A stretch of 64,000 nt of DNA, taken from positions 320,001 through 384,000 of the forward strand of contig CAJNDS010002196.1 in assembly GCA_905221605.1 (NCBI GenBank), in the 5' to 3' direction. The stretch is from Symbiodinium natans. Lineage: Eukaryota > Sar > Dinophyceae > Suessiales > Symbiodiniaceae. A program made the translations under genes and the position numbers. The notes beneath the pieces are model-generated. The model did not search any database and had not been told where the DNA came from. It saw only the letters and a list, made by a program, of their open reading frames with translations. Positions 11,903 through 22,918 of this stretch are shown in pieces (position 1 is the first letter of the stretch; every line of letters starts with the position of its first letter).

Positions 11903-12404
11903 GCTCGGTTGGAGGACATACAGCCATCTTCTGACCCGAAGCCCATTCTCATTCCTAAGCCCTTTTTTTAGCTTCTTGTCCTTACCCCAGGCCCGAGCAG
12001 TCTTAACACAACACCAAACCCCCAAGCCTGCGGCTTCTGAACTTCGAGAAACAACCAAACTACACGGGGGCCATGAGAGAGAAGCTTGCAGAAGGGCCTC
12101 GAATCTACGCCAAGAGGCAGCTCATCCTGTCAAGTTGCTTCGCTTAGTGAGGGAGAGCTGCTCAGCAGAGCTGTCTCCCTCAACGGTTCTTTTGGTGGTG
12201 TTAAGTGCTGTCCCACCTTGAGGGTTCACGCGGGGAATGAGGCAAGATCTTCGGGTTCCCTTCAAGACCATCAAAGGTGACCTTCCTCTACGGCCACCGC
12301 AGGGCCTTGGTGCCAGCACCAGGCCTGGACTTACAAGCAAAAAAGGGGGGGCCTCTGGGCCTCTGGGATGTGGTAGGATGTGGTTTCTGCTTGGGGTCCT
12401 GGGC

Positions 12405-12507
12405 TCAGGGTGCCCCTGCAAGTCATGGGAGCCTGGCAGCAGGTGTCTCACCGGAGGCTACGTCTGGCAGAGTGCCGAGGGAGCAAGAGGAGCTGCAGGC
12501 AGAAGGG
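12405..12507 (+). CDS. possible low-complexity exon
   Basis: Open frame rich in Gly, Ala, Ser and Glu (contains PREQEELQAEG), 120 bp before a better exon and followed by G/T-rich DNA. A disordered linker is plausible. Other frames are open. Confidence 0.25.
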
Positions 12508-12626
12508 CTTGAGTTTTGGGTGGAGGGTTGCGGGTTGAGGGGGTTTTGGGTGTTGGAGGGATTCCGGGTCAGGATCGACAACGAGTTCAGTTTGGTGGGC
12601 CTGTTCACATCGAAGCCCAAGTGTAG

Positions 12627-12934
12627 CTCGAAGAATACATGTTGGAGAAGTACGCGCAACATGGCCCCTCGTTTGGACAGTCCGCCGCAAAGACCCCAAG
12701 CCTTCGAGAGGAGGTTTCGAGAGAAGCTCCAGACTCAGAACTTCACAACACATTGGCGCGACCATGAGCTCGTGGAAAAATCATTTTCACATGCATGCCC
12801 AAACTCGAATCCTCTACCGTACCCTTGAACCCTTAAACTGCCTTAAGCCCCACTCACATTGTTCCAGAAACGGCGGGAGCGCTGTTTCCGAGCTGGCCCG
12901 GTGACCTTGGACGACGAGGAGACAGCCCTTCAGG
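12627..12934 (+). CDS. two exons of an unrecognised gene
   Basis: Exon 12627-12755 (LEEYMLEKYAQHGPSFGQ ... SELHNTL) follows a gtgtag acceptor. A GC donor at 12756 lets it join in phase 0 to exon 12868-12934 (KRRERCFRAGPVTLDDEETA), which ends at a GT donor opening G-rich DNA. Without splicing, the first frame stops at 12767, so a terminal exon is the alternative. No family recognised. Confidence 0.4.
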
Positions 12935-13442
12935 GTTTTGGGGGTGTTTGGGCCTGGGTTTTGGGGTCGAGGGTCTGGGGCCTCAAGGACCTTCAGGCTT
13001 AGGAATCCTGCAGGCCGGGCAAAGGATTCATAGTTGTGCTCAGCTGCGTAAGCTGAGGGTGTGTAGAATCAAACGCTTACAGATGTTTTTCGCAGCATGG
13101 TTTAGCTTCTTCAGTGGGCCACCATGAATGGCTTTTGGGTTTTTCGAGTTCCGATCGCAGCTAGAAGCGTAACTTAGGCAGGACACTGAGGGACTGCAGT
13201 GACCACAGGCTTCCGCACTCCCGACCAGAGCCTGAACCCATCCTATGTTTAATGTAAAAGATACTCTTCAGTGTACAACATGCAAAATTCAATGTCTAGC
13301 TAATACGTACAAAGTGTATCATTTAAGCAAGGAAGCGCGTAAGATCGGTACATAGACAAAAGAATAAACAAAGAAAGTAGAAGAACAAATATACATCAAC
13401 AATACAGACGATCGTAAAGTTGATTTTTATACATCTAAAGCA

Positions 13443-13513
13443 GGACTGGCGGTGGCTCGGCCAGGCGGTGCAGCGCCGTCTCAAGCGGATAAAGAGCGAG
13501 GCAGCAAAAAAGC
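13443..13513 (+). CDS. orphan basic exon
   Basis: After an AG acceptor the frame reads DWRWLGQAVQRRLKRIK, with GC-rich third positions, and then gives way to TTTGGGG/TTTAGGG-type DNA. An AT-rich non-coding stretch (13240-13440) precedes it. A basic amphipathic helix is likely; no family recognised. Confidence 0.4.
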
Positions 13514-13954
13514 GTTTGGGGTTTGACGTTTTCGGTCTTCGGGTTTGGGTATGCGGTTTAGGGCCTTAGGGTTAAGGGTTTAGGGTTTCTGGCGCCTGAG
13601 GTTCATCTGAAATAAGTGGCTCTTGTCCCGACGTGAATGAGCACATGCTTCCACAATTGGCCTGGGATGCATGTGCTTCAATCACCCCCTGATTACAATC
13701 CCAAACCTCCAGCACAAAACCGAAACTGAAACGCAGGCCAGATTGAATCATGGCGGTTTTCCGCGTGAAGGCTCATGGGTAGCTGACTGTAGCTCTAGCC
13801 AGAATCAAGGTACAACAAGCCTATGTCTGCGTGGTACACCTCTAAGCCCAAAACCATAGCTCTTCTTCTGGGATTCAGGGTCTAACCCGGAATCCCGGCC
13901 AAGGACTGGATTGCGAGCGTGGAGGCCAGTGCAGTGTGTCGCCAGAGTGTAGAG

Positions 13955-14167
13955 GAACAGGAGTTTGTGCCTCAAGATCTGAGCTTGAGGAAGCCAGTAT
14001 CATCCAAAGCAATAGAAAACCCTGTTGTAAGGGGTTTAGGATGTTCTCTCACTCGACCGCAGTAGCTGCTGCAGGTCTTAGCCAGCGCAGCGGCCGAAGT
14101 GACGATCTCCTTCGTCCTCTTCTCTGCTGAGGAGGCCTTACTTATACATACGTATAGAACATTATAG
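13955..14167 (+). CDS. two exons of an unrecognised gene with a very short intron
   Basis: Exon 13955-14026 (EQEFVPQDLSLRKPVSSK) ends at a consensus gtaagg donor. Exon 14075-14167 (VLASAAAEVTISFVLFSAEE, TAG stop) follows a gctgcag acceptor in the same phase. The intron is only 48 bp and contains one TTTAGG unit. The product has a hydrophobic strand; no family recognised. Confidence 0.35.
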
Positions 14168-14393
14168 ACCTATCAATAAGCATCGCAATTAGAATGTGTT
14201 CTTTGACTATGTGCATATTTTATACTGTTGAGCATACCGGTGCTAGGTGGTGGCATCCTAGGGTCCGAGAAGTTCTGGGCGAGGAAACCCTCTGGAAATC
14301 TCTGCAAGCGCAGGAAAGCGTAGCGTTTCTAACGTCGGGTGAGGCCCGGGAAGCATTGAGGTGATGGAGGGCGACACAGGGGAGCTGTACAGA

Positions 14394-14494
14394 GATGCTC
14401 TGCCTATCTCGACCTTTCTCTGCATTCGAAGGTGTATGTCGCGGAGGGCGAAGTGGGACCAGATGCGCCTCTTGCAATCGAGGCTGTGCCATGA
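14394..14494 (+). CDS. possible terminal exon
   Basis: After a gtacag acceptor the frame reads SAYLDLSLHSKVYVAEGEVG and ends in TGA at 14492. A second frame is also open. A preceding open stretch at 14233-14357 (RWWHPRVREVLGEETLW) may be the upstream exon, with donor gtgatg. Confidence 0.3.
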
Positions 14495-14574
14495 AAGCTT
14501 TTGCCCAATCGACTCTCGTTTAGGGTTGGGCTGTCGATGAAAGTTGTTGCGAGCCATTATTCATGGGAAAGGGA

Positions 14575-14655
14575 GAGGAGGGAGTTCATCCCAGTTTGCC
14601 CATGTCACGCTGGCCACATGCGGTTTTCTGAAGTCCTGATGCTTGGTACTCAAGA
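14575..14655 (+). CDS. possible exon
   Basis: Open frame reading ERREFIPVCPCHAGHMRFSE, with a CPC-x2-GH pattern that could bind metal. Splice sites are not clear; C-rich telomere-like DNA follows at 14690-14770. Confidence 0.25.
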
Positions 14656-14811
14656 CCCTGAATCGTCATCTCAAATCCCACAAACACTGCACAACGATGA
14701 GCACCCTCAACCCCAGATCCTCAACCCACACCGCATATCCCCTAAACCCGAAACCCGAAACCCAAAAAACGCTAAGCCCGACAGACTTGCAGCCCTCTGT
14801 CCTTCAAAGAT

Positions 14812-14872
14812 GTCCTCCTCTGAGGCCCTGCGGGAGCGCTCCCTGCGCCCGTCCGGGGCCTTCGAACCCTGA
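14812..14872 (+). CDS. possible short exon beginning with ATG
   Basis: After CCC(T)AAA-type DNA and a tcaaag acceptor the frame reads MSSSEALRERSLRPSGAFEP and stops at TGA. It could be a first exon using the GC donor inside it. Confidence 0.25.
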
Positions 14873-15013
14873 AATCCCACTTTATGCGCCGAAAGAAGCA
14901 AGCAAAGAGCTGCATATATGTGTGTATGTATATATATAGAGATCATTTAATCTTTCTACATATCTGCATCCATGTCTGTGTGGGTGCACAACACGTTCTG
15001 CATCCGGAAAGCA

Positions 15014-15130
15014 GGCACAAAACCAGCGCCTTCAGTTGCCCGGATCTTCCTGATGCTAAGGCCCCGCTACCGGTCTCAGGGGCCGGCCGAGCACCTCTAC
15101 CAGGCTTTGTTCTTGGGAGGGGTTCAATGA
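15014..15130 (+). CDS. possible exon
   Basis: Open frame contains RPRYRSQGPAEHLYQALFLG and stops at TGA 15128-15130, with a possible GT donor just before it. No family recognised; a second frame is open. Confidence 0.3.
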   Translation, partial: GTKPAPSVARIFLMLRPRYRSQGPAEHLYQALFLGGVQ

Positions 15131-15486
15131 GGGGGATGGTACCTCAAGTTGGGACGGGATCGGCTCCTCCGAAAAGGGAGGCTTATGCTGGTTTCTGTCG
15201 GAGGGTTTTGAGGCTCAGGGTTTGTGATCTGGTTCCCTTGCCTCTTTGAGGCTTTGAGGGCACTGGATCTGAAGCCTTCCGGTGAATTGTCAGGGTCAAT
15301 TCAGGGTCTGTCGGGTTTCGGCTTCATGGTCTCCATCTGCCGTAGGCAAGGCTCGGGCGGAGTCGACGGGCAGCGATGGTAGCCTTCCTGTCCGGGGTCC
15401 AGCGGGGCTTGCAATTCGGCAATTTGTGCTCCGTTCAGGGTCTCGGGCATCAAGGTGTGGAAGACCAGATGTCGCCGTAAAGCAGG

Positions 15487-15608
15487 GCTACAGCACCCAA
15501 CCCCGGATCCAACAGCTTGAAAAGCTCAATTACCTGCTTGCTCAGGTGGTGTGGAAACCACTCCAGGCCCAGCCGCGTCCTCTTCATGCTATGTTACTAT
15601 GTTCCTGA
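15487..15608 (+). CDS. possible terminal exon
   Basis: Open frame after a gcag acceptor contains RIQQLEKLNYLLAQVVWKPL and stops at TGA 15606-15608. Likely helical. No family recognised. Two overlapping frames at 15815-15930 are also open and cannot be separated. Confidence 0.3.
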
Positions 15609-16023
15609 ACATTGCCTTTCGGACTTTAAGACTTTAAGAGCTAGAGATGCTGGAGATGCTGAGGCGGCAACATTCGTTTTTGAAAGGCGCAACCTGTGTG
15701 TGCAGTGACAAGTCTTAGAGGCCATGCCAGGTGACAGTAAAGCTTGAGCGAGACTTTGCCCACCTTGCTCAGGGCATTGCAGGGGGCTCTGTGGTGGCAG
15801 AGGAGAAGGCGCCAAGTCCGAGGGATTCATTGCGTTGCGCAAGTTTTGCAACGTGTTCAACATGAACCCAATCGCATGCAAAAGGCAAATCTTTGAATTA
15901 TTCTGTGCTGCTTCTGCATGCTGCGCCCCTGTCCAGAAACGTCGACCTAGCAACGCACCCTTATGCGTGCATTTACTTTCGTATTCATTTGTTCATACTC
16001 ATTCTCTAGAGTCAACTTACAGA

Positions 16024-16031
16024 GAGCGAGC

Positions 16032-16077
<46 letters not shown>

Positions 16078-16110
16078 GAGCGAGAGAGAGCGAGCAAGAG
16101 AGAGAAAAAA
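16024..16110. repeat. (GA)n microsatellite
   Basis: Nearly pure GA repeat with a few CGA/ACA interruptions, followed by purine-rich DNA to 16190. Confidence 0.9.
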
Positions 16111-16199
16111 ACAAAGAGGAGCGGGGGTCCTTCGGGGCTCTCTAAGCCCAGCGGAAGAAGGAGGAGAGGGAGCGGGAGAGAGGGAGAGAGGGGGCATGT

Positions 16200-16700
16200 T
16201 ACCTGAGGTCGTCGCACGTAACCTGAGGCTGATTTCCTACCTCGGAAGGGGAGAAGACGCCAAACCAGATTAAGGGAGTACAAATGCGAGGTAGCTTGGC
16301 CCACCACACATTGTACATAGCCCCGCTGAGCTGCTGTTGCTCTTCAATTCAGTGTCAGCCAACACAACGTGTGGCCCACTTAGCCTCATGAACAGCTAGA
16401 CAGACAGTGGAAAACAGACATGTGCATATGGTGTGACTATGTTCCTAAGTCTACTGGTTCTCTCGATCACTCCACGTGAAACGCACGCACAGACTGGATC
16501 GCTTGAACACGCCCCTTGGGGCGGCCCCTTCGGGGGACTGGTGGCCACTAAATGACGGTTAGTTGTCTAGGCACTTTGGGAATGGTGGTTCAGCGTGCGG
16601 TCCAGCTGCTGCTTTGTTTTGGGAGTTTCGGAAAGGGTTGGAGCTTGTTCTACACAAGGGCCCTTTTGTATCCTGTTTGGGGAGGCGTTTTGTGATGCAT
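16200..16700. other. no gene seen
   Basis: AT-neutral stretch without paired splice sites, motif or repeat structure. Confidence 0.4.
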
Positions 16701-16735
16701 ACAACGGGATTCTCAACCCTAAGCTCAACCCGAAG

Positions 16736-17150
16736 CCCTGAACTCGAAACTCTAGAACCGAAACCCTAAACCGGAAACCCTAAACCCGAAACCCTAGACC
16801 CTAAACCCTAAACCCTAGACCCGAAACCCTAAACCCTAGACCCGAAACCCTAAACCCTAAACCCGAAACCTGAACCCTAAACCCGAAACCCAAAACCCTT
16901 TTTTGCTTCTGGATCGACCTGGGGACCGCTTGCATAAACCCAGAACCCTAAACCCGAAGCCCTTAAAACCCGAAACGGTAAGCCCGAAACCCAAACCCTG
17001 AACCCTAAACTCGAGACCCTAGACCCGAAACCCTGAACCCTAGAAGGCCTAAAAGCCGAAGCTGTAAACCCGAAACCCTAAACCTAAGACCCTAAACTTG
17101 AAGCCCTAAACCCTGGACCCGAAACCCTAGAACCCTAGAAGCCCTGAATC
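16736..17150. repeat. mixed CCCTAAA / CCCGAAA block
   Basis: About 415 bp of degenerate telomere-like units in the C-rich orientation (ccctaaa, cccgaaa, ccctaga), broken at 16900-16935 by unique sequence. It ends just before a small candidate exon at 17173-17214 (VTTCTLDDASKNRQ) that G-rich DNA follows. Confidence 0.85.
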
Positions 17151-17321
17151 CCCGCAAGCAAAGATGTGAGGTGACCACCTGCACCCTCGACGACGCCAGC
17201 AAAAATCGTCAGGGTCCAAGGCTTTGCCTCTGCTTGAGGGCTGAGGTTTAGGGACCTGTAGGGTTTCGGGTTTCGGGAGAGGTCAGGAGACGAGCGTTGG
17301 ATTTGAGCTTGTGGTGAGGGT

Positions 17322-17393
17322 GTTGAAGAAGCCTTCCATGGCTTCCCAGAGTCCCAGACGGGCCTGTGAGGCGAAACTCTGCCGCCTGCAGGT
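17322..17393 (+). CDS. orphan exon, probably of the gene at 17518
   Basis: After a ttgaag acceptor the frame reads KPSMASQSPRRACEAKLCRL and ends at a GT donor (gtcggtc). It lies 125 bp before the next exon on the same strand. Confidence 0.4.
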
Positions 17394-17517
17394 CGGTCTT
17401 TCGTGGTCTGCATTGACCTTGGTATGGTATGGGAGTGTATGGGGGACCTTCATGTTGAAGCCACCTCCTTGTTAAAGCCTCGGATCCCTGCCCTAACCAC
17501 CTGCGAATATGCTGCAG

Positions 17518-17874
17518 GTCCTCCCACAGATCGCCTTGTGCTGGATCTCCGGAGCGAGATCGCCCTGGCGTCTGCCTTGCTCTCGGAGTGCCGCATGCAG
17601 GCCTTCAGAAAATGCTAAGCCGCAAGGCTCCAGTTCTTGTAGAGGCTCTTCCCTGGAAATGCCGCATCCTGTCTCTCCCCAAGAAGCCTGCAACTCAAAC
17701 GAGGCACCCAACCGCTTGGCGCAGCTCACTTCAGTGGTGGCCGCACGAGCCTCTGGGGAAGGGCGAGTGCTTACTTGGGCAACAAGGGGGCGATTGCTCG
17801 TCGCTGCAGTGCAGACGTGCTTTCGCCAAGCGAGCAACCGTCGATTGGCCAACGATCTTCCCTCTACCCACTAG
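17518..17874 (+). CDS. 3' end of an unrecognised gene, two exons
   Basis: Exon 17518-17592 (PPTDRLVLDLRSEIALASAL) ends at a GC donor. Exon 17645-17874 continues in phase (SLEMPHPVSPQEACNS ... RLAQLTSVVAARASGEGRVL) to a TAG. The intron is 52 bp. The product is Ala/Leu/Arg-rich and probably helical. A second frame is open in the last exon but is less protein-like. Confidence 0.45.
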   Translation, partial: VLPQIALCWISGARSPWRLPCSRSAACRPSENAKPQGSSSCRGSSLEMPHPVSPQEACNSNEAPNRLAQLTSVVAARASGEGRVLTWATRGRLLVAAVQTCFRQASNRRLANDLPSTH

Positions 17875-18342
17875 CAACGCCCACGTTGAATTGATATGTT
17901 GTTACCAGGGCTGCACAGGTCTGCACGTGCAAAGATTTGACACCAGGCTATGGATGAGCCGACGATCAGGTCCCGGGGTCGGGTTGCCTCCTTGTTGGTT
18001 CTGGCCGGGGTACAGTCAAGAAAACAGGGTTTGGGGTTCAGGTTCTAGGCTTCTGCATTGAAGGTAGCTGTCAGCCATATGGCTTCAGGTCTTTGACCCT
18101 GCCCCGTGCAGCGCGTGGTACCAGTACCATAGTGCGGACGTCGTGCTGCAGAGAACCCACTGCACTGCAGCCAAAACCGTATGAAAGTTGAAGCCTCAAG
18201 CCCCACACGTCCCTAAGCCCTTCTCACAACACCTGAATCCGCCGGGGGAAACGAAGACTAACGCGCCAGCCTAGGCGTTTGGGCACCTAAGCACCTCTCA
18301 CAGCCCGGGACCTCATAGAATCTCGTAGAAACAAGCCTTAAA

Positions 18343-18412
18343 AGCTATGCCGCCGGCCTGTCGTCGCCCGCCGACCAGAAGGAGGAAGGCTGGATCACGG
18401 TATTTGATTCAG
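18343..18412 (+). CDS. orphan exon
   Basis: After an AG acceptor the frame reads YAAGLSSPADQKEEGWITVF and runs into G-rich DNA at a plausible donor. No family recognised. Confidence 0.35.
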
Positions 18413-18713
18413 GATTTCAGGGCTCAGGTATGTAGAGGTCTCCTGAGGACCTGGAAAGTGACTTTGAGGGTGTCGATTAAGACCTCTTGAAGTGCTTCAG
18501 CCTATATGCATTCCAGAGCCCAAAACCTTTAAACCCTTAAAGCCTGAACTCCAAAGTCTTCTAGGACAGGACCTTTGGCGCATTCAGCTTCGCGAGTTGG
18601 GAATCTGATTCAAGGGATTGAGGGAGGTCAGTCGTTCGTGTTTAGGGCTTCAGAGTTGTAGGGCTTTTTGCGCTTTAGGAAGACTGCGGGTATTATGCTT
18701 GCCGGCAAAGGGG

Positions 18714-19098
18714 GGGGGGGGCCTGAGCTGGTGGATTTCGGACAAGCACTGGGAAACCCAAAAGAAGCATGTCCGAGAGGTACTGTAGCTGCTGTTGCCA
18801 GTGGGGAGAAGTGTCACATGTGTCGTGAAGGTAAGGCTTTGCCCCTTCTTTGTGCGCATGCGCGTCGAATGCATTCCAGTTCCATACTCAAAAGCCGTCA
18901 AGTGCCCAAGAATACCTAGATGCGACCTCTTTCGGACATCGCGCATCCTTCAAATTGCAACATGCCTCCGCGCAGTACCAAATGAGCAGGCGCGGTCAGA
19001 CGACGACTGCTCCAGCGATGCTTTCAGCGATTACTACAGCGATGACGAGTGCCGCGGGGACACCCCAAGCCCCGGTAGATCCCGGTAGGCCCCGGTAG
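18714..19098 (+). CDS. two exons, unrecognised
   Basis: Exon 18714-18830 (PELVDFGQALGNPKEACPRG ... GEKCHMCRE) ends at a consensus gtaagg donor in phase 1. Exon 18911-19098 (EYLDATSFGHRASFKLQHAS) joins in phase after a cccaag acceptor and ends in TAG. A competing frame in the second exon is Asp/Ser-rich (DDDCSSDAFSDYYSDDEC) and ends at 19088; only the first matches the upstream phase. CHMC could be half of a zinc site. Confidence 0.4.
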
Positions 19099-19650
19099 GC
19101 CCAGCTGCGTTGGTTTTGTAGAATTGTTCGGGGAACTCTTGGAGAGGCGAGCATGACTGAAGTTAGTTGCCAACCTTGTTCTTCAACTACTGACTCTGGG
19201 CTTCGGGGCTTAGCAGTGGGCTCAAGTCTCAAGAGCTTAACATCAAGGTGCTTCATGCAGGCTACGGCCTTGGGCCTTTAAGATGATTTCGGGCCCAGCC
19301 ATTCTTCTCGCTCCAAGCTGGCCGCAGGTATTCGGGCAGTGATGCGAAGAGCTGTGCCAGCAGCAGGACGGCTTGAGAGACTCAAACTGTTCGTCGGGAG
19401 ATTCAAGTGCGCTGATCAGTGCAGGAGGCAGCTGCACCTGCAACCCTAAACCCGAGCCCCAAATGGACATCTCAAAATAGCACTGCTTTCCTGGAGATGG
19501 GAAGCACCTGCCACCTTCTGGTGTGCCTGGTGGCGTTTGAAAAGTACGGTTCCTCGCGCGGGCACTATTTTACTAGCAGTTCTGTCCCAAAGGTTTCCGA
19601 GAAAAGGGAGCCTAAGGTTCTTACTTTCAACCCTGAACAGCCTAATCGCA

Positions 19651-19795
19651 ACATCTGCAGGACTTTCAGCGTTGGCTCGGGACCCAGCGGCTGCGATCAG
19701 TCCTGGTCTCGATGTGTCTGAAGGGCTTTGTGGATCCTTAGCATTTGGGAGGTGGGTGTGGAAGGGAGGTGGGTACAGCTATGAAAAGTTGCCTT
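19651..19795 (+). CDS. possible exon
   Basis: Open frame (contains LARDPAAAISPGLDVSEGLC) bounded by a possible acceptor in ATCTGCAG and ending in TGA. A shorter overlapping frame (DFQRWLGTQRLRSVLV) is equally open. Confidence 0.2.
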
Positions 19796-20254
19796 GACCT
19801 GGATCTAAACGCCTCAGGCCTCCGGCCTCGGCGGATATCCCAGTAGCTTCTGTTTGTGTGTCAGAAAGACATTCTCATCGAAGTGCTGAACTAGGTGTAA
19901 GGCTTCAGAATGAGCCACAACTGACGTCTTTGCGTGGCCTGCAGCGCTTTTGTGGCCCAATATTAGTCAAGACCAGCCATCCACCCTGCCGAGACCTGGC
20001 TGAACCTGTGCTGTTGATTTGTAGGTGTGTGCTCTTCCATCAGAGCTCGCCATATGCATTCTACAGTTGAGATGCCGATGCCTGCAGGATTTTGGGCGGG
20101 GGGGGGGGGGGGGGGCATTTCTGGTACAGTACAATCAGAGCTTCTCAAGACCCTTCCATATAGGTTTCAACGCTTTCCATATACGTTTCAACGGGTCTGA
20201 GTGAGAGAGAATTGAAGGGGCTGGTCTTGTGCCTCACTGTCGCCACAACCACTG

Positions 20255-20475
20255 GCTCTGTTCTGCAAGCCCTTTTGTATGAAACATCAAAGGCCATGAC
20301 CTTCTCCGCCGACTGCTTTCTGGCTCCAATGCAGATCCGGATCGCAGATCTTATCGACGATGAGAAGTTGCCTGTGCAGGAGGCCCAAGCATATTATGAA
20401 GCTTATGGCCAAAGCCACCTGCCAGATCAGAACGCGAAAGTCCTGTGCCGAAGAAGTAGGTTCCGTAAGGCCTAG
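20255..20475 (+). CDS. possible exon upstream of the zinc-finger gene
   Basis: Open frame contains FLAPMQIRIADLIDDEKLPV then EAQAYYEAYGQSHLP and stops at TAG 20473-20475. Degenerate CCCTTGAA units separate it from the next exon at 20581. It may belong to the zinc-finger gene but no phase-matched donor is certain. Confidence 0.4.
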
Positions 20476-20580
20476 ACTCCCAGACCCTTGAACCCTTAAA
20501 CCTTGAAGCCCTTGAACCCTTGAAGCCTTGAGCCCCTGAAGCCCTTGACCGACTGGGACTCGGGTCAGCTGAGGCTTCAG

Positions 20581-22317
20581 ACTGGACGGAGAAGCCCCCT
20601 TTGGGTCCAGCGAGGAGGAGGAGGAGGAGCCACAGGCACAGCCGCCGCAGCTCCTGAAGGTTCTCCCCTCCAGGGGCTCCTTGCAGCACGGCACGGGGCT
20701 GTGCAAGCCCTGCGCCTGGTTTTGGAAACACCAGGGATGCAAGAATGGACTTGACTGCCTTCACTGCCACCTTTGTCCTGAAACGGAGGTCAAGGATCGC
20801 AAGCGGCGCAAGGCGAAGCTGGGACTCCGGCCACCTCCCGGCCTCGAGTTCAGCTCGGGACAATCCCAGAGCGACAGGAGCGACAAGAGCGACAAGAGCG
20901 ACAAGAGCGACAAGAGCGACACCGACTCCGAGACGCGACGCGTGGAGCCCTCGCTGGGCGCCCTCCTCCACTCCAGCGGCCAATGCAAGCCATGCATGTG
21001 GCGGCTCTTCTGCACCTTCTGGCTGCTTTCGGTGGCTTCAACGGGTCGTTCGTGATGAAGCATATACTGATTTCAAGGGTTCTCCTCTCCACAAGGTCAA
21101 ACCTTAATAGTGAGGCGTGTGAAGTTGGTGACCCATCTGGTCTGTTGTTTTGTCATCATCAACTGTTCTTAGTAGAGTCTTGTTGTAAGAAATTGCGGCT
21201 TCCTGTCAGATTCTTCTTCGGTTCTGCCAGATACATATTCAGCACTTTTCTCTGTTCGATACAGCAAAATATGTTCCGGATAGTGTTATGTATTTTGAGT
21301 CTAAAGGTGAAAACTAGTTTCAAGTATTTCTCATCTTGGATAGCTGCATCTTATGCTCTATCTTCTGATCATGGAGCAGCATGTATGGGTTATATTGTGC
21401 CTTTAGGACAACTTGAGGCCATTGGCCCTTGTCGTTCTTTCTGCCAGGCGTCGTCTGCGGCCAAACCAGCGATTCGTTCGACGTCCAATGCCCCTAACCG
21501 CTCAGAACCCGAAATCCATATGCTGGGTGGATCGAGGCCCCATATATAGCACTTTAGGGTTGTGGGTTCTACTCACCCAAAACCCAAAACCCTAAACCCT
21601 AAACCCCCTAAACCCTAAACCCCCTAAACCCTAAAAACCCTAAACCCTAAACCTTAAACCCTAAACCCTAAACCCTAAACCCCCAACCCCCGAAACCCCA
21701 AACCCCCTAAACCCTAAACCCTAAACCCTAAACCCTAAACCCTAAACCCTAAACCCTAAACCCTACACCCTAAACCCTAAACCCTAAACCGTCCCAGGTT
21801 CTGGAAGAGCCAGGGCTGCGCCCGGGGTCAAGGCTGCCTTCACTGCCACCTGTGCCCACCGGGTGAGGCGCAACCGAGTTTTTTTTTCTTTGTTTCTTTC
21901 AGGGTTTCCAGTAGTTTTCAGGTTTTTCTTTATATATATATATATGTCATTTTATTTGTTTTTTTTTTTTTTGGGGGGGGGGGGGGGGTGTTTTCTGGGG
22001 TTGTTAGTCAGGGCTCCTGTTTGAGGTGTTTGGGGCTTTAGGTTTCAGGGTGTTTTAGGGTTTCTTTTCGGGGTTTTAGGGTTTAGGAGTTTCCGGCGGG
22101 ATTCTCGGAGGTCAAGGTCTGATCTCGCACAGGATGCTTCGTCGAATCAGAGAGGAGCGACTTAACAGGCACAGAATTCGAGAACCCAAGGCCCAAAACC
22201 CTAAGCCCTTAAGACCGCAAGCCCTAACCCCCTTAAGTCCTAAACCCTAAGTCTCTGGCGTCAGCCTCACCCTCGTGGCAGGTGCGCCGAAGGCGGAAGA
22301 TGCGCCGGGTGCACCCG
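20581..22317 (+). CDS. tandem CCCH zinc-finger protein, three exons (partial)
   Basis: Exon 20581-21000 starts with an acidic stretch, then a CCCH finger CKPCAWFWKHQGCKNG + LDCLHCHLC, a basic tail (KDRKRRKAK), and a Ser-Asp-Lys repeat (RSDKSDKSDKS). It ends part-way through a second finger at CKPCMW. Exon 21798-21867 completes it (FWKSQGCARGQGCLHCHLC), and exon 22282-22317 adds a basic tail (VRRRRKMRRVHP). Phases match throughout; donors are GC at 21001, 21868 and 22318 (gcaagt). CCCH fingers of this kind usually bind RNA, and the pattern is common in dinoflagellates. Intron 1 (797 bp) holds 210 bp of CCCTAAA next to its acceptor; intron 2 has TTTAGGG-type DNA at its 5' half and CCCTAA-type DNA at its 3' half. 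The ends of the gene are not resolved. Confidence 0.8.
21050..21425. other. AT-richer island inside an intron
   Basis: This part of CCCH intron 1 is clearly AT-richer than its surroundings. A 188-codon frame is open across it (20983-21549) but lacks exon signals and overlaps the coding end of exon 1. It may be an old insertion; no transposon ends were seen. Confidence 0.4.
21581..21789. repeat. CCCTAAA telomere-like array at a 3' splice site
   Basis: About 28 units, mostly perfect, ending 8 bp before the AG acceptor of zinc-finger exon 2. Confidence 0.95.
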
Positions 22318-22614
22318 GCAAGTTTTTGGTGTATCATGGTCGACATGGGCCTGGGTTGGCTAGAGCCGCGTGCAAGCTAACATGTTCCTCATAGTTCAGA
22401 GGAAGGACACACTTGCTTCTTCCTAGTTGCCGCTGCGCAGTAGCTACCCTCATCCCTGCGACGCACATGATGGGTGGACGAGGGATAGCGTGAAAGCCCT
22501 GAAAGCACAGTAACACAAAAAGTCATCATTCAACGAGAATTATGTTTCAGGCGCCTGCTGCAGGTCTTCTTTCCGGTGGCCTCTGAGCGAGCTGGGTGGT
22601 CTTGAGTGAATTCG

Positions 22615-22686
22615 ATGAACAGCGAGGATAACGAGGATGCGTGCTGTACCTTCAACTTAAAGGTTCCAAGCTCCAACGCAGAGAAA
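22615..22686 (+). CDS. possible first exon, acidic N terminus
   Basis: Starts at ATG and reads MNSEDNEDACCTFNLKVPSS, ending by a GT donor (gtgcta). It may begin the gene whose last exon is at 22919. Confidence 0.4.
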
Positions 22687-22918
22687 GGTGCTAAAGGTCA
22701 GCCAGGTCAGCCCCACTCACTTGAAGGTACCGGCTGAGGGCCCTGCCGGTGTGGTTAGAGCTTGCAGGTCAGTACTACCGACGGCTGACAGTATCGGCGT
22801 AGCCTTGAATCCCCCAAACCCCCAAACCTGCATGGCATCTGGTGTTTAAGCCTTCAGGGTAGGTCGAGGGCAGAGAGTGCATGAGGGTGTGGGTGAGGCA
22901 CTGTCGTTTCTTGCTCAG

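Noticed and set aside
20351-20983. 210-codon reverse frame across the zinc-finger exon
   Set aside because: Mirror of the coding + strand exon; the + strand has two CCCH fingers with exact metal ligands and matching splice phases.
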